The notes beneath the pieces were generated by a model, which made no database searches, was not told the DNA's origin, and was given only the letters and a program-made list of their open reading frames with translations. A program made the position numbers and the translations under genes. A DNA stretch of 64,000 nt from Brevundimonas mediterranea (GTDB lineage Bacteria; Pseudomonadota; Alphaproteobacteria; Caulobacterales; Caulobacteraceae), in the NCBI RefSeq assembly GCF_014196125.1, contig NZ_JACIDA010000003.1, positions 310,001 to 374,000 of the forward strand, written 5' to 3'. Below, piece by piece: positions 35,150-44,742 of this stretch (within the stretch, counting starts at the first letter, position 1; each line of letters begins with the position of its first letter).

Positions 35150-35983
35150 TCAGGCCTTCAGCCGTTCAGCGTGGAAGGCGATGTGGTCGGCGATGAAGCT
35201 GGTCATGAAGAAGTAGGAGTGGTCGTAGCCGGGCTGCAGCCGGATGGTGACCTTCTGACCGGCGGCGTCGGCGGCGGCCTGGAGCAGTTCGGGCTTGAGC
35301 TGGTCGGTCAGGAAGCTGTCGGCGTCGCCCTGGTCGATCAGGATGTCGTCATAGACAGACTTGGCGGCGCCGGCCTCGATCAGTCTGGCGGCGTCGTGGC
35401 GGTCCCATTCGGCCCGGTCCTCGCCCAGATAGGCGGTGAAGGCCTTTTCGCCCCAGGGGCAGCGCGTCGGCGAACAGATGGGGGCGAAGGCCGAGACAGA
35501 GCGGAACAGGTCGGAGTGTTTCAGCGCCAGGGTCAGGGCCCCGTGGCCGCCCATGGAATGGCCCGAGATCGACCGGACGCCTGTAGTGGGGAATTCGGCG
35601 TCGATCAGGGCGATCAGTTCGTCCGTGACATAGGACTCCATGCGGAAGTGCGGAGCCCAGGGCGTCTGGGTCGCATCGACATAGAAGCCCGCGCCCTGGC
35701 CCAGGTCATAGGCCGGATCATCGGCCACACCCTCGCCGCGCGGCGAGGTGTCGGGCGCGACGATGATGACGCCGTGCTCGGCGGCGGCGCGATAGGCGCC
35801 GGCCTTGGTGGTGAAATTGTCCTCGGTGCAGGTCAGGCCCGACAGCCAGATCAGCACCGGGAACGGCCCCTGCCCGCCCGGAACGAAGACCGACAAGGTC
35901 ATGGGCGTGCCGGTCACGGCGCTGTCGTGCTTCAGATAGCGCAGGGTTCCGCCGTGGACGATGTGGGTCTTGGTGGTCTGCAT
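35150..35983 (-). CDS. fghA: S-formylglutathione hydrolase
   Basis: The protein has 277 residues, normal for the esterase D family. The nucleophile motif is GHSMGGHGAL, the catalytic Asp is near DQGDADSFL, and the His is in YDHSYFF. LSGLTCTEDNFTTKAGAYR and APDTSPRGEGV are specific to FghA. The enzyme hydrolyses S-formylglutathione to formate and glutathione, the second step of formaldehyde detoxification. The ATG overlaps the VOC gene stop (TGATG). Confidence 0.96.
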   Translation of the reverse strand: MQTTKTHIVHGGTLRYLKHDSAVTGTPMTLSVFVPGGQGPFPVLIWLSGLTCTEDNFTTKAGAYRAAAEHGVIIVAPDTSPRGEGVADDPAYDLGQGAGFYVDATQTPWAPHFRMESYVTDELIALIDAEFPTTGVRSISGHSMGGHGALTLALKHSDLFRSVSAFAPICSPTRCPWGEKAFTAYLGEDRAEWDRHDAARLIEAGAAKSVYDDILIDQGDADSFLTDQLKPELLQAAADAAGQKVTIRLQPGYDHSYFFMTSFIADHIAFHAERLKA

Positions 35984-36369
35984 CAGTCGACGACCCGGTG
36001 CATGGCGCAGATCTTGTTGCCCGAGGGATCGCGCAGATAGGCGAGATACAGTTTCCCGAACGCGCCCTGGCGCAGGCCGGGCGGGTCCTCGATCGTGGCT
36101 CCGCCGGCCGCGACGCCTGCCGCGTGGAAGGCGTCGACCATGGCCGTGTCCTTGGCCGCAAAACCGATGGTGCCGCCGTTGGCGTGACAGGCCGGCTCGC
36201 CGTCGATCGGCTTGCCCACGGCGAAGGCGCCGTGCGCCGTGCGCCACCAGTAGCGGCCCTTGGGATCCGGCCCCTGAGCGGAGTCGATGCCGAGAGCGCC
36301 GAGAGCGGCGTCATAGAAGCGGCGCGACGCCTCGATATCGTTGGCGCCGACGGTGACGTGGGTGAACAT
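35983..36369 (-). CDS. VOC (glyoxalase/bleomycin resistance) superfamily protein
   Basis: The protein has 128 residues with one complete vicinal-oxygen-chelate module: MFTHVTVGANDIEASRRFYD at the N terminus and LYLAYLRDPSGNKICAMHRV at the C terminus. His (HVTVG), Glu/Asp and other metal-site positions are present, but the substrate is unknown. It sits between adhC and fghA, 18 bases after adhC and overlapping fghA, so it probably works on a glutathione or aldehyde adduct; that is inference. Confidence 0.88.
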   Translation of the reverse strand: MFTHVTVGANDIEASRRFYDAALGALGIDSAQGPDPKGRYWWRTAHGAFAVGKPIDGEPACHANGGTIGFAAKDTAMVDAFHAAGVAAGGATIEDPPGLRQGAFGKLYLAYLRDPSGNKICAMHRVVD

Positions 36370-36387
36370 GCGTCTCTCTCCCTTGAA

Positions 36388-37494
<1,107 letters not shown>

Positions 37495-37624
37495 AATTCT
37501 GGTCCTTCGGACGTCCCTACCGCTCGCCGCGCGGCGGCTTGCTACATGAGGAACAGGCTGGATGATGTGATCCTGTTCTAGGCCGCTCCCGGCATCGATG
37601 AAACGGCGATAAACGCAAAACATT

Positions 37625-37643
37625 ATTGCCAGGCAGGGACAAT
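37625..37643. promoter_or_regulatory. Candidate LysR-type operator between adhC and the LysR gene
   Basis: The imperfect dyad ATTGCC-N7-GACAAT ends 17 bases before the LysR start in the 166-bp divergent region. It has the size and symmetry of a T-N11-A LysR box. Binding by this LysR protein and control of adhC are inferred from position only. Confidence 0.35.
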
Positions 37644-37660
37644 CGTGTTGCACCTTCCGT

Positions 37661-38536
37661 ATGAGCAGTCGTTGGGACGGGATCGACGAATTCACGGCGG
37701 TGGCTGAACAGGCCAGTTTCTCGACGGCGGCGAAGCGGCTGGGCCTTTCCACCTCTGCGGTCAGCCGAGAGATCGCGCGATTGGAGGACCGACTGCAGAC
37801 CCGGCTGCTGAACCGGACGACCCGCCGGGTCGAACTGACCGACGCCGGCCGCGATTTCCTGGCGCGTTGTCGCCGACTGATCGACGAAAGGGACGAGGCC
37901 CTGGCGGCCGTTCAGCCGGATGACAGCGCCCCGCGCGGCCTGCTGCGGATGACCTGTTCCGTCTCCTATGGAGAACGCTTCGTGGCCCCGGCGGTCAACC
38001 GCTTCGCGCGCGATCATGCCGAGCTGTCGATCGAGCTGGACCTGGACAACCGGCTGCGCGACCTTGTCGGCGACGGCTATGATCTGGCGATCCGGTTCGG
38101 GCATCTGACGGACTCGCGACTGATCGCCCGACGACTGGCGTCGCGACGGCTGATCCTGTGCGCCGCGCCTGCCTATCTGGCCCGGCGGGGCGCGCCGCGG
38201 GACCTGTCCGAACTGCCGGCCCACGATCTGCTGACCGGATCATCGGAACACTGGCGCTTCAGCGAGGCGGGGCGCGAAACCAGTTTCCGTCCCCAGGGCC
38301 GATGGCGCTGCAACTCGGGCGCCGCCGTGCTGGATGCTGCGGTCCAGGGGCTGGGCCTGTGCCAACTGCCGGACTTCTATGTCACCGAACCGCTACGCGC
38401 CGGCGCCCTGACCGCCCTGCTGACCGAGCACCGTCCGCCCGATGAAGGCGTCTGGGCCGTCCATCCGCACCGCCGCCATGTCCCCCCCAAGGTGCGGTTG
38501 ATGATCGACCATCTGCGCGCCAGCCTGGCGGCTTGA
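37661..38536 (+). CDS. LysR family transcriptional regulator
   Basis: The protein has 291 residues. The N-terminal winged HTH is clear ([20 protein letters not shown], then [20 protein letters not shown] and [17 protein letters not shown]), and the C-terminal periplasmic-binding-like effector domain follows ([19 protein letters not shown] onward). It belongs to the CrgA/AaeR-like branch by its RGLLR and [14 protein letters not shown] motifs. It is divergently transcribed from the adhC-fghA operon and may regulate it, but the effector is unknown. Confidence 0.92.
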   Translation: MSSRWDGIDEFTAVAEQASFSTAAKRLGLSTSAVSREIARLEDRLQTRLLNRTTRRVELTDAGRDFLARCRRLIDERDEALAAVQPDDSAPRGLLRMTCSVSYGERFVAPAVNRFARDHAELSIELDLDNRLRDLVGDGYDLAIRFGHLTDSRLIARRLASRRLILCAAPAYLARRGAPRDLSELPAHDLLTGSSEHWRFSEAGRETSFRPQGRWRCNSGAAVLDAAVQGLGLCQLPDFYVTEPLRAGALTALLTEHRPPDEGVWAVHPHRRHVPPKVRLMIDHLRASLAA

Positions 38537-38732
38537 CACATCACGGGCCTGCATCGTCCACGCGCAACGATCGTCTGATCCAGCCGCGGGGGGTCCCTGC
38601 GCCGACAGAGGACCCGGAACGGCTGGAACAACATCGCGCGCCGATGGATTCTTGGCCGGCCCGACTACGCCGCCTATCTGGCGAACTTTGGCGCTTGCTG
38701 ACCGAGCCGCAGGTCAGGCAAACAATCGCATC

Positions 38733-39434
38733 ATGAACCTCGTCGTCCTGACCGGCGCCGGCATATCGGCCGAAAGCGGCGTGCCCACATTTCGCGCCGA
38801 AGACGGTCTGTGGTGCGGGCATCGGGTCGAGGCTGTGGCGACGCCGGGGGGCTATGCGGCGGATCCCGCCCTGGTGCAGGACTTCTATAACCAGCGGCGG
38901 CGGCAGTTGGCGCAGGTTCAGCCGAACGCCGCCCATCGCGCCCTGGCCGAGCTGGCGGCGCGCTGGCTGGGCGATTTCCTGCTGGTGACGCAGAACGTGG
39001 ATGATCTGCACGACCGGGCTCACGCCGAGGTCCCGCCGACGGCGGGGTTCGAACTGATCCATATGCACGGCGAACTGCTGAAGGCGCGCTGCACCCGGTC
39101 GGGGGTGGTGATGGACTGGCCCGGCGACATGGCGGCGGACGAGGCTTCGCCCCATCATCCGCAGGGGCGGATGCGGCCGCACATCGTCTGGTTCGGGGAG
39201 ATGCCGTTGGCCATGGAGCGGATCGAAACGGCGCTGGAGACCTGTGACCTGTTCGTCTCCATCGGCACCTCGGGCGCGGTCTATCCGGCGGCGGGGTTCG
39301 TACAGGCGGCGCGATACGCCGGGGCGCGGACGGTCGAGATCAACCTGGAGCCGACGCAGGGTGCGCGCCTGTTCGACGAGGGGGTGTACGGCCCGGCAAC
39401 CCAGGCCGTGCCAGCCTTCTTCGAGACGTTGTAG
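38733..39434 (+). CDS. Sir2 family NAD-dependent protein deacylase (CobB type) without the zinc cysteines
   Basis: The protein has 233 residues in the Rossmann-type sirtuin core: [20 protein letters not shown], the catalytic [11 protein letters not shown] and [12 protein letters not shown], and [14 protein letters not shown]. Tyr and Arg in FYNQRRRQ match the positions that favour succinyl/malonyl lysine in class III enzymes. Only one Cys remains in the zinc-binding region (KARCTRSG), and the second pair is replaced by [11 protein letters not shown]. It removes acyl groups from lysine using NAD. The ATG at 38733 begins the conserved core. Confidence 0.9.
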   Translation: MNLVVLTGAGISAESGVPTFRAEDGLWCGHRVEAVATPGGYAADPALVQDFYNQRRRQLAQVQPNAAHRALAELAARWLGDFLLVTQNVDDLHDRAHAEVPPTAGFELIHMHGELLKARCTRSGVVMDWPGDMAADEASPHHPQGRMRPHIVWFGEMPLAMERIETALETCDLFVSIGTSGAVYPAAGFVQAARYAGARTVEINLEPTQGARLFDEGVYGPATQAVPAFFETL

Positions 39435-39441
39435 ATACGAA

Positions 39442-39471
39442 AACGGCGGCCGCTGCGAAGCGGCCGCCGTT
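39442..39471. terminator. Bidirectional terminator between sirtuin and OmpA genes
   Basis: The perfect stem AACGGCGGCCGCT/AGCGGCCGCCGTT has a short loop. On the minus strand it is followed by TTTTCG, so it ends the OmpA transcript; it also lies just beyond the sirtuin stop. Confidence 0.8.
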
Positions 39472-39494
39472 CGGGTCTTCAGGTCTGCGAGACC

Positions 39495-40046
39495 TTAGGC
39501 GAGGACCACGATGGTCACGCGGCGGTTCTGCGACCGACCCTCGGGGGTATCGTTCGAGGCGACCGGCTCTTGCGGGCCGTAGGAGATGGTCGACATGCGG
39601 TTCAGGGCGACGCCCTGACGGTTCAGGAAGCGACGCACGGCCTCGGCGCGCTGCTCGCCCAGCTGGTTGTTGTGTTCGACGGGGCCGGTGGCGTCGGTAT
39701 AGCCTTGGATTTCCAGATAGACGTTCTTGTTCTCGTCGCGCAGACGTTGGGCGAACTGGGCCAGGCGCTGCTCGGCCTCGGGCGACAGGGCCGAGGCGTC
39801 GGTCGGGAACTTCACGGAATCGTCCGACAGGACGACCTGATAGAGGAACTTGCCCTCGGCTAGTTTGTGGGCGTCGTTGGCGCGTTGCAGGGCCTGGCCC
39901 GCCGTGCCTTCGACCCCGGTGACGCGGGTGTCCACCACCTCGACCTGATCACGCACGAAACGATGGCTGGCGCAGCCGCTGGCCGCAAAGCCGAGGGCGA
40001 TGAGGGCGCCGCCGACGACCGCCGTCCTGAGTTTCGATCTGCTCAA
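39495..40046 (-). CDS. OmpA family lipoprotein with peptidoglycan-binding domain
   Basis: The protein has 183 residues. A lipoprotein signal ends in ASGC. A short helical linker (residues 35-70) leads to the OmpA C-terminal domain: IQGYTDATGPVEHNNQLGEQ and RAEAVRRFLNRQG carry the Asp and Arg that bind diaminopimelate, ending SQNRRVTIVVLA. It should tie the outer membrane to peptidoglycan. The start is a TTG at 40044-40046 with AAGGAG seven bases before it; a longer upstream ATG start lacks this and would hide the signal peptide. Confidence 0.88.
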   Translation of the reverse strand: MSRSKLRTAVVGGALIALGFAASGCASHRFVRDQVEVVDTRVTGVEGTAGQALQRANDAHKLAEGKFLYQVVLSDDSVKFPTDASALSPEAEQRLAQFAQRLRDENKNVYLEIQGYTDATGPVEHNNQLGEQRAEAVRRFLNRQGVALNRMSTISYGPQEPVASNDTPEGRSQNRRVTIVVLA

Positions 40047-40423
40047 GTTCTGTCTCCTTCTTGCCGGGGGCGCCACACCCAGTTCATGCGCCAGATGAAA
40101 ATGGCGTAGGCGACAAGGCGGAGTAATGACGTGCTTTTGGCCGGAAAATGTCAGCTTAGCCGTATAATTAGCACCGATTTCGCACGATTATTGCGCCATC
40201 TCGGAACCGGAGCGCGAGCCGGGACGTTAGCCCGCCAACAGGCTTCGCCCTGTGGCGGACGCCCTGATCTATCGCTGATCTTGAACAGCGACCGGTTGTA
40301 TTCACAACCACGCCACCTTCCTGCCGCGACCGAATGTTTTCAACAGGTCGTCGTGATTTTTTACAGGGGTTGGCGACGGATGACCATGCGACCGATCATC
40401 TTCGACACGTCACGGATCGACGA
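40047..40423. other. 377-bp divergent intergenic region
   Basis: No gene is recognised. The stretch is comparatively AT-rich (for example CCGTATAATTAGCACC and GATTTTTTACAGG), as expected for promoters of the two divergent genes. One hairpin (CCGCCAACAGG / CCTGTGGCGG, 40232-40258, one bulge) lies in the middle. A 15-codon frame (40380-40427) starts ATGACCATGCG and ends in a TGA that overlaps the next gene's TTG. Confidence 0.4.
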
Positions 40424-41260
40424 TTGAGCGGCGAGCGTCCCGACCGGACCCGGCGCTGGCCCCTGGCGGCCGCCTGCGTCGTCGCCGGCCATGCGGCCCT
40501 GGTGCTGGTCATGACAGCCGCGCGGCCGGAACCGCTCCCGACGCCCCATGAAGCGGCGCCGGTGATGGTCGAACTGGTCGAACCGCCGCCCCCGCCTGCT
40601 CCCATCCCCGCGCCCGATCCGGCGCCGACGCCCGACGCGCCGGCCGCAGCGGCTCAGACCCCGGCGCCGCCCAAACCCGCGCCCCAGCTTCGCCCGCCCG
40701 CCGTGGCCGCCGCGCGTCCTCGAAAAATCGTCGCCCAGCCGCCGCCGGACGTCGAGCCCCTGCCCGCCGCCCCCGCGCCGCCGGGACCGCCCCTGCCCCT
40801 GCTGGGCGCGGCGCAGCTGGCCGGCGCCGCGACGGTCGGATCGGGTCCGGGCGGCGGCGCTGGAAACGGCGTGGGCGGGGCCGGCGGGACGGGCGGATCC
40901 GGCGCCGGATCCGGCTCGGGCGGCGGGACTTGCGACATGGTCCGCTGGGTTCAGGACGCCGTGCGCGACGACGCCGCCGTGCGCCGCGCCGTCATCGCCG
41001 CCAGCGAGGAGATGAACGCCTCGGGCCGCGCCATCCTGGTCTGGAACGGCGACTGGCTGCAAAGCCGCAACCAGTCCGGCAAGGGCCTGGCCGGCGTGCG
41101 TCAGGCCATCGCCTTGGAGGTCGCTTTCGCTCCGGCCGAGTGCAAGAACCAGCGGATGACCGGCCTCGCCGTCCTGAAACTGGAGGACGGCGTCGACGGA
41201 GCGCGGATCGCCCTGGGCAAGGGCAGCTGGCGCTGGTCGGATTTGCTGGGGGCGAGGTAA
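40424..41260 (+). CDS. TonB-like inner membrane protein with Pro-rich periplasmic linker
   Basis: The protein has about 278 residues from the TTG start used here. One helix (PLAAACVVAGHAALVLVMTA) anchors it, then a long Pro/Ala-rich segment (VELVEPPPPPAPIPAPDPAP onward), a Gly/Ser linker, and a C-terminal domain of about 105 residues (TCDMVRWVQDAVRDDAAVRR to the end) with two Cys. The layout resembles TonB energy transducers, but the C-terminal domain lacks the usual YP-x-x-A motif. The start is uncertain: an ATG at 40334 would add 30 residues. Confidence 0.7.
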   Translation: MSGERPDRTRRWPLAAACVVAGHAALVLVMTAARPEPLPTPHEAAPVMVELVEPPPPPAPIPAPDPAPTPDAPAAAAQTPAPPKPAPQLRPPAVAAARPRKIVAQPPPDVEPLPAAPAPPGPPLPLLGAAQLAGAATVGSGPGGGAGNGVGGAGGTGGSGAGSGSGGGTCDMVRWVQDAVRDDAAVRRAVIAASEEMNASGRAILVWNGDWLQSRNQSGKGLAGVRQAIALEVAFAPAECKNQRMTGLAVLKLEDGVDGARIALGKGSWRWSDLLGAR

Positions 41261-41277
41261 AGCGCCTTGACGCCCTC

Positions 41278-42060
41278 TTAACGCCCCTCGTTTGGCCGCA
41301 TCCATCGCCCAGGCATCAAACTCTCAATGCCTTCGAATGAACTCGGCAGCGCGGACGCGGGCACTTTGGCGACCTGCCGAAGGAGGTCGATGGGGAGTAG
41401 AAAGAAGCTCGTACTCATAATTCCCCTATAGCCGCCACAGCAAGGCGGCGCCGGCGGTGTATGCAAAACCGTTACCGCCCAACCACTGGGCGCCCGTATT
41501 GCAACGACATCGAATACGATAATCGGACGGTCGAGCGGCGCTCTTAGATGAGAGCAGCGCGAGAGAGGCTTCGCCTCACCATCGATCGGCAGGGTCGGCA
41601 AACTCTGCATTTGCGCCGGCCCGTCGATACGGCTCACGCCCGGCACGATTCCCGGCCCCAACGGCAACCTCAACCCGCGCGCCAGGCCTTGGCAGAAGTC
41701 AGGCCTCAGAAGCGGCTCGCCTAGCGGGGGTCGATTGAACACCACCTTTGCGACAGGTTTGGCTCCGTCAGAATATTCGCAGAAAGCAGCGCCCCCTTGC
41801 GCCTGCCCCGGCAAGGCTCCCGTCGCCACCGCAGACAGCACCACTCCAGAGCCAAGCGACGGACATACAAACCCGCTCGCCTTGTGACGCAATCCACCAT
41901 CCACAACTTCGAACAGGCTTGCCGCTTCTGGTGACGCCCCATCCAGCAGCCCGCTCAGCGACATGGGCGTATTAGCGCGGTAGGATTGGGAGAGCGCATT
42001 GCTGGCGAACAGACACGACGCCAACCCCAGAACGCAGGAAAATATCGCTCGAAATTTCAT
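41278..42060 (-). CDS. Secreted Cys-containing hypothetical protein
   Basis: The protein has 260 residues. A signal peptide (MKFRAIFSCVLGLASCLFASNA) precedes a mature chain with cysteines at GFVCPSLG, AAFCEYSD, PDFCQGLARG, SRCSHLRA and PCCGGYRG, suggesting periplasmic disulfides. The codon usage is less GC-rich at third positions than in its neighbours, hinting at a different history. No family is recognised. Its ribosome site is weak. Confidence 0.6.
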   Translation of the reverse strand: MKFRAIFSCVLGLASCLFASNALSQSYRANTPMSLSGLLDGASPEAASLFEVVDGGLRHKASGFVCPSLGSGVVLSAVATGALPGQAQGGAAFCEYSDGAKPVAKVVFNRPPLGEPLLRPDFCQGLARGLRLPLGPGIVPGVSRIDGPAQMQSLPTLPIDGEAKPLSRCSHLRAPLDRPIIVFDVVAIRAPSGWAVTVLHTPPAPPCCGGYRGIMSTSFFLLPIDLLRQVAKVPASALPSSFEGIESLMPGRWMRPNEGR

Positions 42061-42123
42061 TCGCCGAATGAGCCACGCCTTGTCCGACTTGGGAAGAGGC
42101 GGCGTGCAAGCTCGGCCACAATC

Positions 42124-42450
42124 CTAGAGATTTCGCGGCCCGAACAGGATGATTCCCGCCCCGACCAGACAGACCAGCCCGCCGATCAGGTCCCAGCGGT
42201 CGGGCGTCGCCTTCTCGACCACCGCCATCCAGACCAGAGAGGCGCAGATATAGACCCCGCCATAGGCGGCGAAGGCCCGACCGGCCGCGTCGCTGGGCAC
42301 CAGGGTCAGCAGTCCGGCGAAGGCGATCAGGCAAACCACGCCCGGCGCCAGCCACAGCGGCGAGCGATCCAACTTCAGCCAGGCCCAGAAGGCGAAACAG
42401 CCGCCGATCTCCGCCAGCGCCGCCAGCGGATAGATCAGCAGGGACTTCAC
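42124..42450 (-). CDS. YnfA family small membrane protein
   Basis: The protein has 108 residues with four helices. [20 protein letters not shown], then [14 protein letters not shown] and [20 protein letters not shown], are the UPF0060/YnfA signatures, a family related to small multidrug resistance transporters. A role in efflux of toxic compounds is suggested by kinship but not shown. The GTG start overlaps the trmJ stop (GTGA), so it is translated after trmJ. Confidence 0.92.
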   Translation of the reverse strand: MKSLLIYPLAALAEIGGCFAFWAWLKLDRSPLWLAPGVVCLIAFAGLLTLVPSDAAGRAFAAYGGVYICASLVWMAVVEKATPDRWDLIGGLVCLVGAGIILFGPRNL

Positions 42451-43262
42451 TCGGGTGCGTCCGTCTTCGACTTCGCCGCCCGTTCCGCCGCCAGCTTGGC
42501 CAGGACGCGGCCCCGCCCTTTGGCCAGGGCGTGGATGGCGCCGCGCATGGTGGCGACCTCCTGTTCGGAGAAGGCGGCGCGGCCCAGCATGACGCGCAGG
42601 TTCTGGCTCATCGAACGCTTCTTCTCGGGGGGATAGAAGAAGCCGCCGTGCTCCAGCTCCGCCTCCAGATGTTCGTACATGCCGACCAGCAGGTCGTTCG
42701 ACGCCGGCGGCTCGCTGTCGCGGAAACGGGGCGGCGGGGCGTCCAGGATCAGGGTGCGCCACTCATAGGCGTTGATCGCCACCGCCTGGGCCAGGTTCAA
42801 CGAGTGGTGTTTCGGGTCGATGGGAATGGTGACGATGCCGGCGCACAGGGCGATGTCGGTCGTCTCAAGCCCCGCCCGCTCGCCGCCGAACAACAGGCCG
42901 GTCTTCAGGCCCGAGGCGGTGTCGTCATACAGGATGCGGCCGGCCTCGCGCGGGGTGCGGACCGGCTGGCGCGTCTCGCGCGGGCGGGCGGTGGTGGCGA
43001 AGACGGTGTTCAGGTCGGCGACCGCCTCGGCGACGCTGTCGAACACCCGCACCCCTTCCAGCACCCAGTCGGCGCCCGAGGCCGTGGCCCAGGCCCGCTC
43101 CTGGGGCCAGCCGTCGCGCGGCGTGACCAGCCGCAGGTCGGTCAGGCCGAAGTTGGCCATCACGCGCGCCACGGCTCCGATATTCTCGGCCATCTGCGAC
43201 TTGTCGAGGACGACGGCGGGGGGCGTGAAATCAGCGGCGGCGAATTCGGAAGAAGCGGACAT
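42447..43262 (-). CDS. trmJ: tRNA (Cm32/Um32) methyltransferase TrmJ, SPOUT family
   Basis: The protein has 271 residues. The SPOUT knot motifs are visible: [20 protein letters not shown] and [17 protein letters not shown], then [18 protein letters not shown], and [22 protein letters not shown]-terminal helical dimerisation segment follows. TrmJ 2'-O-methylates nucleotide 32 of tRNAs. GGGAGG lies before the ATG. It is coupled to a YnfA gene downstream. Confidence 0.93.
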   Translation of the reverse strand: MSASSEFAAADFTPPAVVLDKSQMAENIGAVARVMANFGLTDLRLVTPRDGWPQERAWATASGADWVLEGVRVFDSVAEAVADLNTVFATTARPRETRQPVRTPREAGRILYDDTASGLKTGLLFGGERAGLETTDIALCAGIVTIPIDPKHHSLNLAQAVAINAYEWRTLILDAPPPRFRDSEPPASNDLLVGMYEHLEAELEHGGFFYPPEKKRSMSQNLRVMLGRAAFSEQEVATMRGAIHALAKGRGRVLAKLAAERAAKSKTDAPE

Positions 43263-43272
43263 GGCCGCCTCC

Positions 43273-44742
43273 CTACCCGTCCAGACCGTAACGAGCCAGA
43301 GCGGTGCGCAGATCGTTCAGATGCGGCGCATAATTCTTCCACCGTCCCGATGCGCGAGCGTACAGAGGCTCGCGCACCTGCCAGACGCTGGCGGTGCGCA
43401 CGGGTCCCTGGCGCCGATGGAAATCCATCACCGACGGCTCCCACGCTAGGCCGCAGGCCGCCACCAGATCGCGCACGGCCGGCTCGCCCCGCGCCACCAG
43501 GTCGTCGTAGTCGACCTCATGCACGTCGTCCGGCCAGACGGACTTCCAGTGGGCAGCCAGCCTTCGTTCCTGGGCCGTCCAATGGGCGGCGTGTTCCAGA
43601 TCCAGCGCATAGGCCATGTCGTAGGACAGGTGCAGGAAGAAGACCGACAGGGCGTTGTCGATCGGATTACGCACGGTGTGGATGATCCGGGCCTTGGGGA
43701 ACAGGGTCTTGGCCAGGCCGATGTAGAGGATGTTGTCCGGGCGCTTGTCCGTAACCACGCCGGCGCCGGGCACGCGCTCACGCACGGCGTTCAGATAGAC
43801 GTCGCGAATCTTGCGCCGGCTGGCGTCGTCGAACACGCCCAGGGCCTCGGGGAAGGGGTTGAAGACATTGGCGGCCAGGGTCGGCAGCAGATCCAGCTCT
43901 CCGCCCGCACGCACGCCGCTGTGGCCGCCCAGAATACGCTCGACCAGGGTCGAACCGGACCGGAACATGCCGCAGATGAAGATCGGCGCCGCCTCGGGAT
44001 CGTCGTCGTCCAGCGCCGCAACCGCGGCCGGCGTCGCCGCGATCAGCCGATCAACATAGGCTTCGGCCAGGGCCGGATCGTAGACCACGCCCTTGGCGCG
44101 AGCCAGGGCTGCGCTGGTCTGGTTGGCGGCGACATAGGCTTGGAAGGCGGCGTCATACTCGCCCGCCGCATCCAGAATCCGCCCCAGGGCGAAACCCAGG
44201 TCCGCCTGTTCCAGCCCTTCCGGGGTGGCGGCCAGGGCGGACCTCAACCGACCGATCAGGGGATCATCCGGCGGCGTCGCCGTCTGCAAACCCGCCAGCC
44301 GCGCCAAGGCCATTACATGGCATGGATCGATAGCCAGGACGGCCTCGTAGGCCTCTCGAGCCTGGTCCCGCCGCCCGGCGTCCTCGTGCAGATTGCCCAG
44401 GTTGAGCCAGGCGGGCGCATAGGCGGGCGCCAGGGCGAGCGCCGTCTTCAGCTCGGTTTCGGCCGCATCGGGCCGGTTCAGATCCTCGGCGAAGATCACG
44501 GCGCGGTTCAGGTGGATTTCCTGCGGATCGCGTGCGCGCTGGGCCAGGGCTTGGTCATAGGCGGCCAGGGCGTCGTCCAGGCGACGCATGCGCCGCAGAA
44601 GCCGCCCCAGATCGTACCAAACGTCGCCCAGTTCCGGTCGCTCGGCCACGACGGATTGATAGAGGGTCACGGCCTCGGGGATACGCCCCAGGCGCTCGAG
44701 GGCGGCGCCTTGCGCCAGGCGGACCTGGCCCGCGTCGGACAT
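43273..44742 (-). CDS. TPR-repeat sulfotransferase
   Basis: The protein has 489 residues. The first 220 form tetratricopeptide repeats (RLGRIPEAVTLYQSVVAERP, then YAPAWLNLGNLHEDAGRRDQ). The C-terminal half is a PAPS-dependent sulfotransferase: FICGMFRSGSTLVERILGGH is the 5'-phosphosulfate loop and IIHTVRNPIDNALSVFFLHL the 3'-phosphate site. Such fusions are common in alphaproteobacteria and resemble tyrosylprotein sulfotransferases; the acceptor is unknown. Its ATG overlaps the S1/P1 nuclease stop (TGATG), so the two are cotranscribed. Confidence 0.9.
   Translation of the reverse strand: MSDAGQVRLAQGAALERLGRIPEAVTLYQSVVAERPELGDVWYDLGRLLRRMRRLDDALAAYDQALAQRARDPQEIHLNRAVIFAEDLNRPDAAETELKTALALAPAYAPAWLNLGNLHEDAGRRDQAREAYEAVLAIDPCHVMALARLAGLQTATPPDDPLIGRLRSALAATPEGLEQADLGFALGRILDAAGEYDAAFQAYVAANQTSAALARAKGVVYDPALAEAYVDRLIAATPAAVAALDDDDPEAAPIFICGMFRSGSTLVERILGGHSGVRAGGELDLLPTLAANVFNPFPEALGVFDDASRRKIRDVYLNAVRERVPGAGVVTDKRPDNILYIGLAKTLFPKARIIHTVRNPIDNALSVFFLHLSYDMAYALDLEHAAHWTAQERRLAAHWKSVWPDDVHEVDYDDLVARGEPAVRDLVAACGLAWEPSVMDFHRRQGPVRTASVWQVREPLYARASGRWKNYAPHLNDLRTALARYGLDG

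Noticed and set aside
38560..38715. Short frame ending [15 protein letters not shown] then [10 protein letters not shown], faintly like YbdD/CstA-associated proteins
   Set aside because: No start codon with a ribosome site, no HPG-type tail of the family and no cstA nearby; too short and weak to call a gene or a relic.
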